A stretch of DNA of 64,000 nucleotides from positions 124,001 to 188,000 of the forward strand of contig NZ_BSOB01000046.1 of NCBI RefSeq assembly GCF_030160295.1, read 5' to 3'. The notes beneath the pieces were generated by a model, which saw only the letters and a list, made by a program, of their open reading frames with translations, was not told the origin of the DNA and did no database searches. How positions within the stretch are numbered: position 1 is the stretch's first letter; every line of letters begins with the position of its first letter. This DNA comes from Dyella acidisoli (GTDB lineage: Bacteria; Pseudomonadota; Gammaproteobacteria; Xanthomonadales; Rhodanobacteraceae). Shown one piece after another: positions 26,785 through 35,413 of the stretch. The position numbers and the translations under genes are program-made.

Positions 26785-29700
26785 ATGTCTTCCGCTCACG
26801 AATCGTTCTTGGCAGCACTAACTGGTCTGAGCAAAGACCAGATTCGGCAAGCTGGGCAAAGATACACGCCCGGGCTGGATCCTCGAGCGCCGAATCTGAG
26901 GATCAAATCGCTCTTCACCGCGATCGAGAACGTCGCCTGCGGGGCGGATGCTTTAGCAAGATTTCAGTCGATCCTTGATGCGTTTTCTCAGGCTTGGGAC
27001 CGTGCCGAGCACTGCAGCCAGCACCGCGCCGAAATTGAGGCGCGAGTAAACGATGCCCGTACATCCTTGTCAGCGATATTAACGCGTCTTCGTGCACGCG
27101 ACGCAGAGGCAGGAAATGAGTGGTTGGATCGGCTTTCCGGCATTGAAGGCGAACTATCGGCGGATCTGGCGCACTGGCGTGCGGAGGAAGCCAAGTTGCA
27201 GCCGGCCGACGCCGAAAGCGGCTACTCCCCTGTACGCAACACTATTCGAGGCAACATGAACGCCATCGATCGGTGTTTGGTCATTGTGCGTGATGAGAAG
27301 GAGTACATCCAGAGCGCGGCATTCAAAGTCCTGTTTGATCCGCAACTTCTGGTGAGCGGTGAGTGGGGCACGGGAAAGACACATCTGCTGTGCGATGTCA
27401 CTCAAGATCGAATCGGTCGCAACCAAGCGACTGTCCTTGTTCTGGCCAAGAACTTCCAAGGCGGCGTCGTTTCAGAAATCTGTGCGCGGATTGCGCCAGG
27501 GTGCACTCCGGCTGAGGTATTCGATCGACTCGAAGAATTGGTTGAGGGAACCGCAGAGCGCGCAGTCATTATCCTTGATGGCGTAAACGAAGGTCGTCGT
27601 CGTGAATGGCGAGAAACTGTCACCACTCTTCAAGCACTCGTTGCAGACCGCCCGAACATTGGGTTGATCGTTTCGTGCCGGACTCCGTTTGAGCCCATCG
27701 CCATAAGGCAGAAAGACCTAGAAAAATTTCATAAGGTCGTGCACCTCGGGTTCGACGATCAGGAATTCGATGCTCAGGCAGCCTTCTTCCAGTACTACAA
27801 CCTTCCGCTACCGGAAGTGCCGCTGTTGGACAGGGAATTCGCGCGCCCGCTCACGCTGAAGCTCATCTGTCAATCACTCCAGAACCTTACAGGCAAGAAG
27901 CTGGCGAAGGGTTTTGCAGGTATTGCATCGGGGCAAAGGGGAATGACTTATGTCCTCGAATCGTTCGTTAATCGCGTTGGCGAACCAATTGAGCGCGAAT
28001 TCGGTCTGGCGGCCAAGGGATGTTGGAGACTGTTGAAGGGAAGTGATCAAATTGCAGACAGGCGGGTCGCCGGGTTCGCACCGTGCATGGCGGCAAATCT
28101 GCGCGGCTATGTTCGTCGATCGGAGGCCGATCGCATCATCGCCGCTAGCTGCTCAGCGTTGAGACCGACGCAGCGCCGCCAGCTCCTTGATGTGCTGCGA
28201 ACAAACGGCCTCATCGAAGAGGATGCCGTCTGGTACTCGACTAAATCTGGATTCAAATCCCGGGTCGTCTTCCGACTTCCCTATCAACGATTCAGCGACC
28301 ACTTGATCGCACGACATTTGCTTAAGACATATCTCGATGTCTCTTCGGCTGTAACAATCAAGCGAAGCTTTGCAGCCAAATCACCCCTTGCGCGCATCTT
28401 CCGTATGCCCCGACGCTACCACCACGAGTACGCGGAGCCGGGTTGGGCACAGGCGTTAATTACGGAATTTCCAGAGCGTGTGGGGAAGCGACTACCACAC
28501 AAGAAGCGCGAGCTGTTTTTTGTTTTGCCCAAGCGAGCCCAAAACTTGAATGCCTACTTCGCGCCATTCATCGAAGGGATGTTTTGGCGCGACCCTGCAG
28601 CGTTCACTGAAGGAACGCGGGCCGTCATTAATCAATATCTGAACACTGGGTCGCGGGCATGGGAGCGAATGGTTGACGCATTGGCCGCCGTCTCCACCAA
28701 GCCTAACCATCCGTACCATGCCAAGCGCCTGTACGATTTCCTGGCGCATTATCCGATGCCGGAGCGCGATCTTCAGTGGTCCGAATATCTTCGGCGACGG
28801 TACGCATCGCCCACCATTCATAGACTGCTAACTTGGGCGGATAAGCTCAACGCAGCGAATATGACACAGCCCTCTGCGACTGAACTCGTTGTACTTCTCT
28901 CTCTGGTCCTTACAACGGTCGTTCGCAGCGATCGCGATCTAGCAACAAAGGCGCTTGTGTTGATCGGCGAAAGGTTTCCCGATGTGCTATTCACCCATGT
29001 CGTAACGAGCCTTAGATTCAATGATCCTTATGTGCCGGAACGCATGTTGGCGGCTGCGTACGGGACGACTTTGTCCCAAGTGGACTCGGAGTCGGCATCG
29101 ACGTTTCGACCTCAACTTGGGCGCCTCGCGAAAACCCTGTATCGAAAGATGTTCGCCTCCGGCGCACGTTACGCAACACGCCAGATTCTGATGCGAGACT
29201 ACGCACTCGGCATCATCCAAATTGCGCAGCGCGCGAATTGTGTTGCGCTACCCAAAGCCGCGATCCGAGATCTTGCACTGCCATTTCCGAACACATCTTC
29301 GACCTTTACCAGTGACGGCACACCTGATCCAGGCGTGAAAGAAGCTATCGGTCATGCCATTCAAATGGATTTCGGCAACTACACGTTAGGACGCTTGATC
29401 CCTGACCGGGCGAACTACGACGAAAATAACCCAGACTACGTAAGAGTCCGCGCGAAGATCGAACGACGCATGTTCGACCTGGGGTACCGAGCAAAGCTGT
29501 TCAAAGAGGTCGATAGGGAGATCGGCAATTCATCTTGGAATGCACAGGACCAGCAGAAGGTGGATCGGTATGGAAAAAAGTACTCATGGATTGCCTACTT
29601 CGAGATGTGGGGGGAGCGCGAGGCCGGGAGAAAGTTGCCGGACTGGCGTTTCGGTGAGAGAACATCAGATTGCGGTGTTGATCCAAGTTTTCCGAAACAC

Positions 29701-30678
29701 CCACCTGACTGGACGCCACCAATTCCTGACCTGTTTGGTGAATCAGACGTCGTCACCGAAGCCTGGGTCGAGGGTGGCTTCACACCGAACTGGAGTTCGT
29801 TGCTCGTGGTCCCTGAAATCAATGGGCATCCAGGTGAGTGGGTGCTCGTGGAGGGATTCATTCGCGGGACCGACGAGAGTCACGATCGCGAGCTCTTTGC
29901 CTTTTTGCGTGGAGTGTTTATCCCACGCAAAGAGGTAAGCAGTTTCAGGGAGAAGTTCCTTGCACTTGAGTACCCCGGGAACGACAAGATCCCGGATGGA
30001 GCTACGGACTACTATCTCTATGGAGGGGAGGCTGGACGTTGTCAGAACTATGCGCGGCAACTATGCCAGAGGAACGGCCGTTATCGTCGACAAATCGTGG
30101 AGGCGTTCGATCGACACGAGCGCGTGTATCCACAGGAGAAGACTTCGCGTGCCGTCATCAAAATCAATCCGATATCTGGTGAAGCAAAGGAGACAGGCAT
30201 TTCGTTTCGAGAACTACTCGGCCCGATCCCGAAAACGCGTCATGTCCCGGGCATCCGCCTTGAACTTCCGTTCATTCACTTTGGTTGGGAGTCTTACCAT
30301 TCGGCGCACAACGATTTCTTAGGTTTCACTCTCCCAGCGCCCAGTTTGATTCAACGGCTTGGCTTAGCGAGCAAGAATCGTGAGATCGATTTCTACGATT
30401 CAATGGGCAACCCCGGGACGCTCTATCGAGAGGCGGGAGACGGGTGGAAGGGAGATCGGCACCGCCTCTTGTATGTTCGTGCTGATCTCCTTCGGCGTTA
30501 CCTGGCAGACACGCGCCAAGTTCTGGTCTGGTGCAACTGGGGTGAACGAAACTGGCTGAAGAAGATGGAAGGTCACGCCGTGATCCGCGAGCCTGTCAGG
30601 CAACGGATCTACCAAGCTCATGGCCATATCCACCGCTCATTTTCGGTTTGGTCTGCTAAGGACTCGAAAGTGGTCTAG
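26785..30678 (+). CDS. Large STAND/NACHT-like NTPase, candidate anti-phage sensor
   Basis: 1297 aa from the ATG at 26785; a TTG at 26707 would add 26 residues. The N-terminal part (AGQRYTPGLDPRAPNLRIKSLF) resembles the RYTP-type start of some large defence ATPases. Walker A GEWGTGKTH lies near residues 192-200, Walker B VIILDGVNEG near 258, and an arginine-type sensor IVSCRTPF near 297. The remaining 900 aa are mostly helical, as in STAND sensors whose C termini recognise phage proteins. I see no recognised N-terminal effector domain, so the separate HEPN-like protein may be the effector. Its start follows that gene by 300 bp. Confidence 0.75.
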   Translation: MSSAHESFLAALTGLSKDQIRQAGQRYTPGLDPRAPNLRIKSLFTAIENVACGADALARFQSILDAFSQAWDRAEHCSQHRAEIEARVNDARTSLSAILTRLRARDAEAGNEWLDRLSGIEGELSADLAHWRAEEAKLQPADAESGYSPVRNTIRGNMNAIDRCLVIVRDEKEYIQSAAFKVLFDPQLLVSGEWGTGKTHLLCDVTQDRIGRNQATVLVLAKNFQGGVVSEICARIAPGCTPAEVFDRLEELVEGTAERAVIILDGVNEGRRREWRETVTTLQALVADRPNIGLIVSCRTPFEPIAIRQKDLEKFHKVVHLGFDDQEFDAQAAFFQYYNLPLPEVPLLDREFARPLTLKLICQSLQNLTGKKLAKGFAGIASGQRGMTYVLESFVNRVGEPIEREFGLAAKGCWRLLKGSDQIADRRVAGFAPCMAANLRGYVRRSEADRIIAASCSALRPTQRRQLLDVLRTNGLIEEDAVWYSTKSGFKSRVVFRLPYQRFSDHLIARHLLKTYLDVSSAVTIKRSFAAKSPLARIFRMPRRYHHEYAEPGWAQALITEFPERVGKRLPHKKRELFFVLPKRAQNLNAYFAPFIEGMFWRDPAAFTEGTRAVINQYLNTGSRAWERMVDALAAVSTKPNHPYHAKRLYDFLAHYPMPERDLQWSEYLRRRYASPTIHRLLTWADKLNAANMTQPSATELVVLLSLVLTTVVRSDRDLATKALVLIGERFPDVLFTHVVTSLRFNDPYVPERMLAAAYGTTLSQVDSESASTFRPQLGRLAKTLYRKMFASGARYATRQILMRDYALGIIQIAQRANCVALPKAAIRDLALPFPNTSSTFTSDGTPDPGVKEAIGHAIQMDFGNYTLGRLIPDRANYDENNPDYVRVRAKIERRMFDLGYRAKLFKEVDREIGNSSWNAQDQQKVDRYGKKYSWIAYFEMWGEREAGRKLPDWRFGERTSDCGVDPSFPKHPPDWTPPIPDLFGESDVVTEAWVEGGFTPNWSSLLVVPEINGHPGEWVLVEGFIRGTDESHDRELFAFLRGVFIPRKEVSSFREKFLALEYPGNDKIPDGATDYYLYGGEAGRCQNYARQLCQRNGRYRRQIVEAFDRHERVYPQEKTSRAVIKINPISGEAKETGISFRELLGPIPKTRHVPGIRLELPFIHFGWESYHSAHNDFLGFTLPAPSLIQRLGLASKNREIDFYDSMGNPGTLYREAGDGWKGDRHRLLYVRADLLRRYLADTRQVLVWCNWGERNWLKKMEGHAVIREPVRQRIYQAHGHIHRSFSVWSAKDSKVV

Positions 30679-31277
30679 CACGACTGCGTGATGTGTCGCG
30701 CGATGCCTGCTTTGGGTCGACTTCCACTGATAGGCGTCGACATACGGCTGATCATCGGCGATCGGTCGCGTGATGCGTTCGATACGGCGCCCCCAGTCTT
30801 TGTCGTTTCCGAAGGGTGACTATGGCGCAAGGGTGTCCGTCGGCGATAGGGAATGCTGATCTGGGATAAAGCCGTCGATCATTTTCGCGCACAGAAAGTT
30901 GAACAGCAGCGACAGCGGCAGAAACAGGAGCAGAATTAGAGACAGCCCAAATCAGCACACGCGACAGTGTTAAACAGCGGTGACGACAAACTACCCCAGT
31001 ACCACCATCGAGCTTGTACGTCGTTCGTCGAGATATCTGATGAGGGTGTCGACGATGTAGCCAACATGGAGGCAGCTTGTTGCTGCCCTACTTATTGAAC
31101 GGTGGCTGGCGAGATGTCGGCTGCGCGTGCGGCTAGCTGCGTGGCGCGCTGCGCATCGAGGAATATCGCCAGGAAGACTTCAGATTTTTTGAATGATCTT
31201 CATGCTTGTGCTCAGAAGTTTTGAGGGGATTCAGGCAGGCAAAACCACACATCCGCTCGCGCGGCGATAGGTTCGCT
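30679..31277. other. Intergenic stretch with decayed coding traces
   Basis: No intact gene. A short plus-strand tail (about 30853-30939, MLIWDKAVDHFRAQ...) and a minus-strand stretch near 31095-31185 reading FLAIFLDAQRATQLAARAAD look like ends of lost genes. Both are too short to name. Confidence 0.45.
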
Positions 31278-31500
31278 TATCGATGTCAAAGCAGCACGGC
31301 TGGGGCGGGGATGGCTGCCGATGTACTTGCCTCCCTTATTGCTTGCAGCGTCTCTTCCAGAAACGCTTGAGTTTGCCACTCCCATTCCAAATTAGGTACT
31401 ACGACAGTTGGATGGTCGACGACTACGGTAGGTTTAAATTAGCAAAGAGTCGTTGCACGATTCATGTGCAAGTGGTAACGCTTTTGCCCTCTGCAAGCAC
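31278..31500. repeat. Inverted duplication, left arm (partner 33455-33680)
   Basis: This stretch and the reverse complement of 33455-33680 match over about 220 bp with scattered differences. Shared blocks include GATGTCAAAGCAGCACGGCTG, CCACTCCCATTCCAAATT split by small changes, and CACGATTCATGTG. In one frame both read LIDVKAARLG and LEFATPIPN, the end of a lost membrane protein. Neither arm is intact. Confidence 0.75.
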
Positions 31501-31837
31501 GATCAAGGCCTTTCATTCTTCCTCTCAGTAACATTGTCGATAGATTCCAGTTAATGATTCGATACGAGGTTTTCGCCGATCCAAACGGTATCCACGTCAT
31601 AAGTCATGACAGCAATGGTCGTGGCCTCAGTCTCGATTTACGACCAACAAAAAGTCGAAGTTTTCGCTGCACGATGGCATTCACCCCTGCAGAGCTTGTC
31701 ATGCGTGGCGCCCCGCGCGCTCTATGCAAAATCCAACGCTCTAACTAAGAAACACGGCAGGCAAAAGCAAGCAAGGAATGCCCACCCACGGATTGTTGCC
31801 AAGCGTCAAACCCGCTAACCGCACTGGCTGATTCTTT

Positions 31838-32022
31838 CGCCAGCAGAAACGCGAAATTCGCTTCGCGTCGATACTCATGTTGACCGTTGCCATGAGTACA
31901 TTTGGCGCCATGACATTCCGCGTTGCTCATGCGAAGGAGACCAACTCGAGAATCGTCGGCAAGGTTCCCACAGATGGCACCATCACAGCGCATAGCGATA
32001 CCGGCATGTTCAGCCGCTGATT
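31838..32022 (+). pseudogene. Decayed copy of the small exported protein encoded at 33746
   Basis: It matches the gene at 33746-34141: the signal peptide region (FGAMTF...AHA), then an IVGKVPTDGTITAHSDTG equivalent. An internal stretch of about 165 bp is missing before the final CGCTGATTGCGCAAA. The start and the frame are lost. A decayed terminator (about 32040-32085), an 'icmF tail' and the 73-bp element follow in the same order as in the intact copy. Confidence 0.75.
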
Positions 32023-32097
32023 GCGCAAAGAGCGACACCGGAACAAGAACAACCGTCGGCAGACGGACCTTCTTTTTTGGGAGAGTGAGTATCGGCA

Positions 32098-32148
32098 TTA
32101 CATGTTGCGCCGATGCTCGCTACCCATGTCATACAGTGCGTGCGAGAT
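32098..32148 (-). pseudogene. Remnant of acyl-CoA mutase C terminus (copy 1)
   Basis: On the minus strand this reads ISHALYDMGSEHRRNM and a stop, matching the last 16 residues of the IcmF encoded at 43183-46749 ([16 protein letters not shown]). Nothing else of the mutase is present. It lies between the decayed terminator and the 73-bp element. Confidence 0.8.
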
Positions 32149-32164
32149 CTTCCCCAACGAAGAA

Positions 32165-32237
32165 CGGTTGCAGGTTCAATTTGCAATATGACTCCGCGCC
32201 AAGGTTTCGATCAGATCGATAAGTTAACCTGGAACTG
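32165..32237. repeat. 73-bp intergenic element with inverted ends (copy 2)
   Basis: CGGTTGCAGG ... CCTGGAACTG with internal TTTGCAATATGACTCC and CGATCAGATCG. Same unit as 12044-12119 and 34288-34359, somewhat decayed at its ends. Confidence 0.8.
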
Positions 32238-32280
32238 CTCTCCCTGATCGCCCCAAGAAAACAGGGCGTGTTCCGATTCC

Positions 32281-33057
32281 TTATTTGTTTGCGCGGAAGT
32301 GGAACCCCACTACCGTCCAATGTTCCACATCGCTCGACGCAAAAGTCATTTTAGCTATCGCTTGCGACGCCATTGCATTGAATGCCGCATAGTTATTCGG
32401 CTTGGTACTTCCAACCGAGATAATGTGTCCAGTTTTGTCCACCAAGACGGTCGTATAGACATCAACATTAATCGGCACGCCGTTCATATCCGTAGGCCAC
32501 GGCTGGCCGACATCCGGCACCACTCCCGCGGGTGTTGGAAAAATAGTGACTCTCTTGCCCTCTGCTGCCGCCACTTCTGCGGCAGAGATTCCAGGCAGGG
32601 GCTGTGTCTCGCAACGCTCTCCCTCCGGGATGTTCGGCAAAGGTGCCGACTTGGTCCCTGTCGGTCCAAAAGTTATGGGAGTCAGTACATACGACGAGGC
32701 AGGAAACCCGCTCTTTATCTCCGGATGATACGAAGCAGCGGCCATACGCCTTATTGCTGACTTATCCAGAGCATCATTTCCGCTGCTCTGTTCAATACAG
32801 GCTTCCACCACCACGCCTCGATAGTCGATCAACGTAAACACCGCCGTCGTTCCAGTGACGATGTGGCCATTCGCATCCAATGGCCATGGCTCTCCATCCA
32901 ACATAATCCGGTGCTGCGGTAGTTGCGAAGCACATCCCGCGAGGCCAGTCATAAGAGCCAAAAGCATCCATGTTTTACGCACAATCCCTCTACCGCGTCG
33001 CGTCACACATGCCAGCAACGCGTCGGCCGAAGCGGCAGTTCGTACCGATCTATCCAT
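32281..33057 (-). CDS. Lipoprotein with TonB-like C-terminal domains
   Basis: 258 aa. The ATG at 33057 has AAGGAGGGG 3 nt upstream, which supports the long form. The signal (TWMLLALMTGLAGC) is thus preceded by a 27-residue basic leader, and a lipobox LAGC is present. Two modules follow, at about 60-150 (FTLIDYRGVVVEACIEQSSG, LDKSAIRRMAAASYHP) and 175-258 (TVLVDKTGHIISVGSTKP, ASQAIAKMTFAS). Both follow the TonB C-terminal/energy-transducer pattern of variable-residue-plus-helix repeats. It probably acts in the cell envelope; the partner is unknown. Confidence 0.75.
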   Translation of the reverse strand: MDRSVRTAASADALLACVTRRGRGIVRKTWMLLALMTGLAGCASQLPQHRIMLDGEPWPLDANGHIVTGTTAVFTLIDYRGVVVEACIEQSSGNDALDKSAIRRMAAASYHPEIKSGFPASSYVLTPITFGPTGTKSAPLPNIPEGERCETQPLPGISAAEVAAAEGKRVTIFPTPAGVVPDVGQPWPTDMNGVPINVDVYTTVLVDKTGHIISVGSTKPNNYAAFNAMASQAIAKMTFASSDVEHWTVVGFHFRANK

Positions 33058-33454
33058 ACACCCCTCCTTTTAGACTCTTGAGTCCCGTACCAAGCTTGCC
33101 AGAGAGACGAATCTTCAGCCAAGTTCTTTCGCATGCCCCAAGTAGATATTCGCCAACGCACCGAATCAATCGGCCCCGACAGATTTCCAGCGGTTATTTC
33201 CGATAATTTCCCGCTAAAGCGGCCTCTCGTAGCCTTTTGGCGTCCGCCAAATCGATACGCGCTTTATGACCATGCTTACTCAGCAAGTGAAGTAAGTTGC
33301 TTCCGTTTAGAAGAGTTATCCGACGGAATCCCGGATTCCCGATTACTTATGGCCTATATGCCGTTTGGATCAGCAAAGACCTGGTGCCGGATCATTTGCC
33401 GGAATCTATCGGCAACGTTACAGAGAGGGAAAAGAAAAGGCGCTGATAGTGCTC
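33058..33454. other. Intergenic stretch with no recognisable gene
   Basis: Upstream of the TonB-like lipoprotein and before the right arm of the inverted duplication. No reading frame with a ribosome site or known motif was found. Confidence 0.4.
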
Positions 33455-33680
33455 GTGCCGGGCAAAAGCGTTACGACTTTCACATGAATCGTGTAACACC
33501 TCTCTGCTAATTTAAACCTATCGTCGCCGTCGACCATCCAACGATCGTAGTACCCGATTTGGAATGGGAGTAGCGAACTCAAGCGTTACTGGAAGAGACG
33601 CCGCAATCAATAAGGAAAGCAAGTACACCGGCAGCCCCCCCCACCCCAACCGTGCTGCTTTGACATCGATAAGCAAACCC
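33455..33680. repeat. Inverted duplication, right arm (partner 31278-31500)
   Basis: Reverse-complement match of the left arm. Its minus strand still encodes LIDVKAARLGWGGLPVYLLS and LEFATPIPN, the longest trace of the lost membrane protein. Confidence 0.75.
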
Positions 33681-33745
33681 ACCACCGCGTAAGCGGATGA
33701 GCGGTTTTGCTCGCCTGAATTCCCCAAAAAATCACGAGCACAAGC

Positions 33746-34141
33746 ATGAAAATCATCCAAGACTCCAAAGTCGATCGCCAGCAGAAGCACGGATTTCGCT
33801 TCGCATCCGTGCTCATGTCGACCTTTGCCATCGGTGCATTTGGCGCCATGACATTCAGCGCTGCTCATGCGCAGGACACCAACTCCAAAATCTTCGGCAA
33901 GGCTCCCACCGATGGCACCGTCACCGTGCACAGCGATACCGGCATTACCCGTCACGGCACCGCCAACGGCAAAGGTCGCTACACCCTCTCCTCGCTGCGG
34001 CCGGGGACGTATGTAGTGTCGCTGGAAAAGGACGGCAAGACGCTTGCCAGCTTGCCTGGCGTTCCGCTCTTCGTGGGCGTTGCGTCCGAAGTGGATTTTG
34101 CTTGCGACAACGATCAGTGCACGGCGTCACTCGCTCGCTGA
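33746..34141 (+). CDS. Small exported protein with carboxypeptidase-regulatory-like fold
   Basis: 131 aa. The N terminus is basic, then VLMSTFAIGAFGAMTFSAAHAQ forms a signal peptide. The mature part IFGKAPTDGTVTVHSDTGIT, followed by RYTLSSLRPGTYVVSLEKDGK, is the pattern of carboxypeptidase-regulatory-like (CarboxypepD_reg/SdrD B-like) beta-sandwich domains. Two Cys (DFACDNDQC) near the end could form a disulfide. A decayed copy lies at 31838-32022. It ends with a strong terminator. Function unknown. Confidence 0.75.
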   Translation: MKIIQDSKVDRQQKHGFRFASVLMSTFAIGAFGAMTFSAAHAQDTNSKIFGKAPTDGTVTVHSDTGITRHGTANGKGRYTLSSLRPGTYVVSLEKDGKTLASLPGVPLFVGVASEVDFACDNDQCTASLAR

Positions 34142-34162
34142 TTGCGCAAATGGCAACGTTGG

Positions 34163-34201
34163 AACAAGAAGGCCCATCGACAGACGGGCCTTCTTGTTTT
34201 G
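34163..34201 (+). terminator. Terminator after the small exported protein
   Basis: AACAAGAAGGCCC / GGGCCTTCTTGTT, a perfect 13-bp stem followed by TT. A mutated copy follows the decayed duplicate near 32040. Confidence 0.8.
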
Positions 34202-34219
34202 GGAGAGTGAGGAGCGGTG

Positions 34220-34270
34220 TTACATGTTGCGCCGATACTCGCTACCCACGTCATGCAGTGCGTGCGAGAT
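34220..34270 (-). pseudogene. Remnant of acyl-CoA mutase C terminus (copy 2)
   Basis: The minus strand reads ISHALHDVGSEYRRNM and a stop, the end of an IcmF/methylmalonyl-CoA mutase type protein. Only 17 codons remain. They sit immediately after the terminator and before the TIR element. Confidence 0.8.
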
Positions 34271-34287
34271 CTAACCCGACGAAGAAC

Positions 34288-34359
34288 GATTCCGGGCTCA
34301 CTTTGCAATATGACTCCGAGCCACGGTTTCGATCAGATCGATAAGTCATCCTAGAACCG
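34288..34359. repeat. 72-bp intergenic element with inverted ends (copy 3)
   Basis: CGATTCCGGG ... CCTAGAACCG with internal TTTGCAATATGACTCC and CGATCAGATCG. Third copy of the unit at 12044-12119. Confidence 0.8.
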
Positions 34360-34454
34360 CTTTTTCGAGCCCGCCACACAGCTCGTGCAACCCTATTTGA
34401 TCCCGATGCATCTCATCCGCACGTCCCTCAAACAGTGCAAGGAGGTTGGTGCAT

Positions 34455-34898
34455 ATGTCCGTTGAATCCATTTATCGGCCCGCCGTGCTGGCAAGCATCG
34501 CTGTGTGCATGCTGTCGTTTTCTGCCCGTGCTGCAGATCTGACTGTCACCGTGGATGGTCTACGCAATGCCAACGGTACGGTACGGCTTGAACTGGACGG
34601 TTCGGAAGCCGCTTGGAACAACAAGGCCAAAGCTACCGCCATGGGCAATGTCAAAGCGTCGGTTGGCGCGGTGAGCTACACCTTCAGCAACGTTCAACCC
34701 GGTACTTACGGGCTCGGCGTATACCAGGACGAGAACAACAGCGGCAAGCTGCGCACCAACCTGTTTGGGATTCCCAAGGAGGGCTACGGCTTCAGCAACA
34801 ATCCCTCCGTGATGCGCATGCCGACTTTCCAGGAAGTGCAGTTCACCGTGGCAGAGCAAAACACGACTGTCCTGATACATCTCAAACATGGCATATGA
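34455..34898 (+). CDS. Exported DUF2141-family protein
   Basis: 147 aa from the ATG at 34455, which has AAGGAGG 10 nt upstream. A signal peptide (YRPAVLASIAVCMLSFSARA) precedes a beta-sandwich. The motifs LTVTVDGLRNANGTVRLELD, FSNVQPGTYGLGVYQDENNS, GKLRTNLFGIPKEGYGFSNN and TFQEVQFTV are diagnostic for DUF2141. Proteins of this family are small and periplasmic or outer-membrane-associated; the role is not defined. Confidence 0.88.
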   Translation: MSVESIYRPAVLASIAVCMLSFSARAADLTVTVDGLRNANGTVRLELDGSEAAWNNKAKATAMGNVKASVGAVSYTFSNVQPGTYGLGVYQDENNSGKLRTNLFGIPKEGYGFSNNPSVMRMPTFQEVQFTVAEQNTTVLIHLKHGI

Positions 34899-34962
34899 AG
34901 GGATATGTGGTCCGATGATGTCGCCACCGGATGACGTCATTGGGAAAAATAAAAAATCAAAA

Positions 34963-35017
34963 CTGGGGTCAGGATGGACTTTCTTTCACTCAAATTTGAA
35001 AGTGCACTCTGACCCAA
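34963..35017. repeat. Palindrome of the GGGTCAG...CTGACCC type
   Basis: CTGGGGTCAG...ACTTTC pairs imperfectly with GAAAGTGCACTCTGACCC around a loop. Such units are commonly mobilised by REP-associated tyrosine transposases; no transposase gene is present here. It cuts the 3' end of the marC-like gene. A related palindrome is at 42633-42676. Confidence 0.65.
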
Positions 35018-35325
35018 GTTTCGTCTTTGTCGGACGAAAGGAATTCCCAACCCATCCTGCAGATCATGATGCCACCCGCCAACTGCACCACGGGAATCGA
35101 CAGCCCGAACAATTTCAAAATCCATGCGCCGACTATCAGGGTTACGGTGCAGACACAAAATGCGTACAGCGTGATCTGGCCTACCGCTCGCTTTTTTCCG
35201 ACTCTATCCAGGTGCGCAAAGTAAGGCATTACCACGAAGGCTGTACCTATGGGATTCACCACCGGAAACAGTGCCACCACGCCGATAAAGAGCAGATGGA
35301 TAAACTGGTGAAGTTCGGATGCCAT
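34990..35325 (-). pseudogene. marC-family gene truncated by a palindromic repeat
   Basis: The first 100 or so residues are MarC-like (FIHLLFIGVVALFPVVNPIGTAFVVMPYF, then TLIVGAWILKLFGLSIPVVQLAGGIMI): a helix pair with the conserved NPIG motif. The family is about 200 aa with six helices; here the frame runs after SSDKDE into the repeat and stops at 34990. The second half is absent from the flank. It is therefore probably non-functional. Confidence 0.8.
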
Positions 35326-35413
35326 GCCCACCAAACCTTATTTAGAGGAATGATCTGCCTGTACGGCTTGCGCTCATGATGCCAAGGATCATGCTGGAGT
35401 AGCCTGACGACAA

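Noticed and set aside
33518-33955. 145-aa minus-strand frame over the duplicated exported gene
   Set aside because: It runs through the inverted repeat and the antisense of a good plus-strand gene; only its C-terminal third is an old gene relic.
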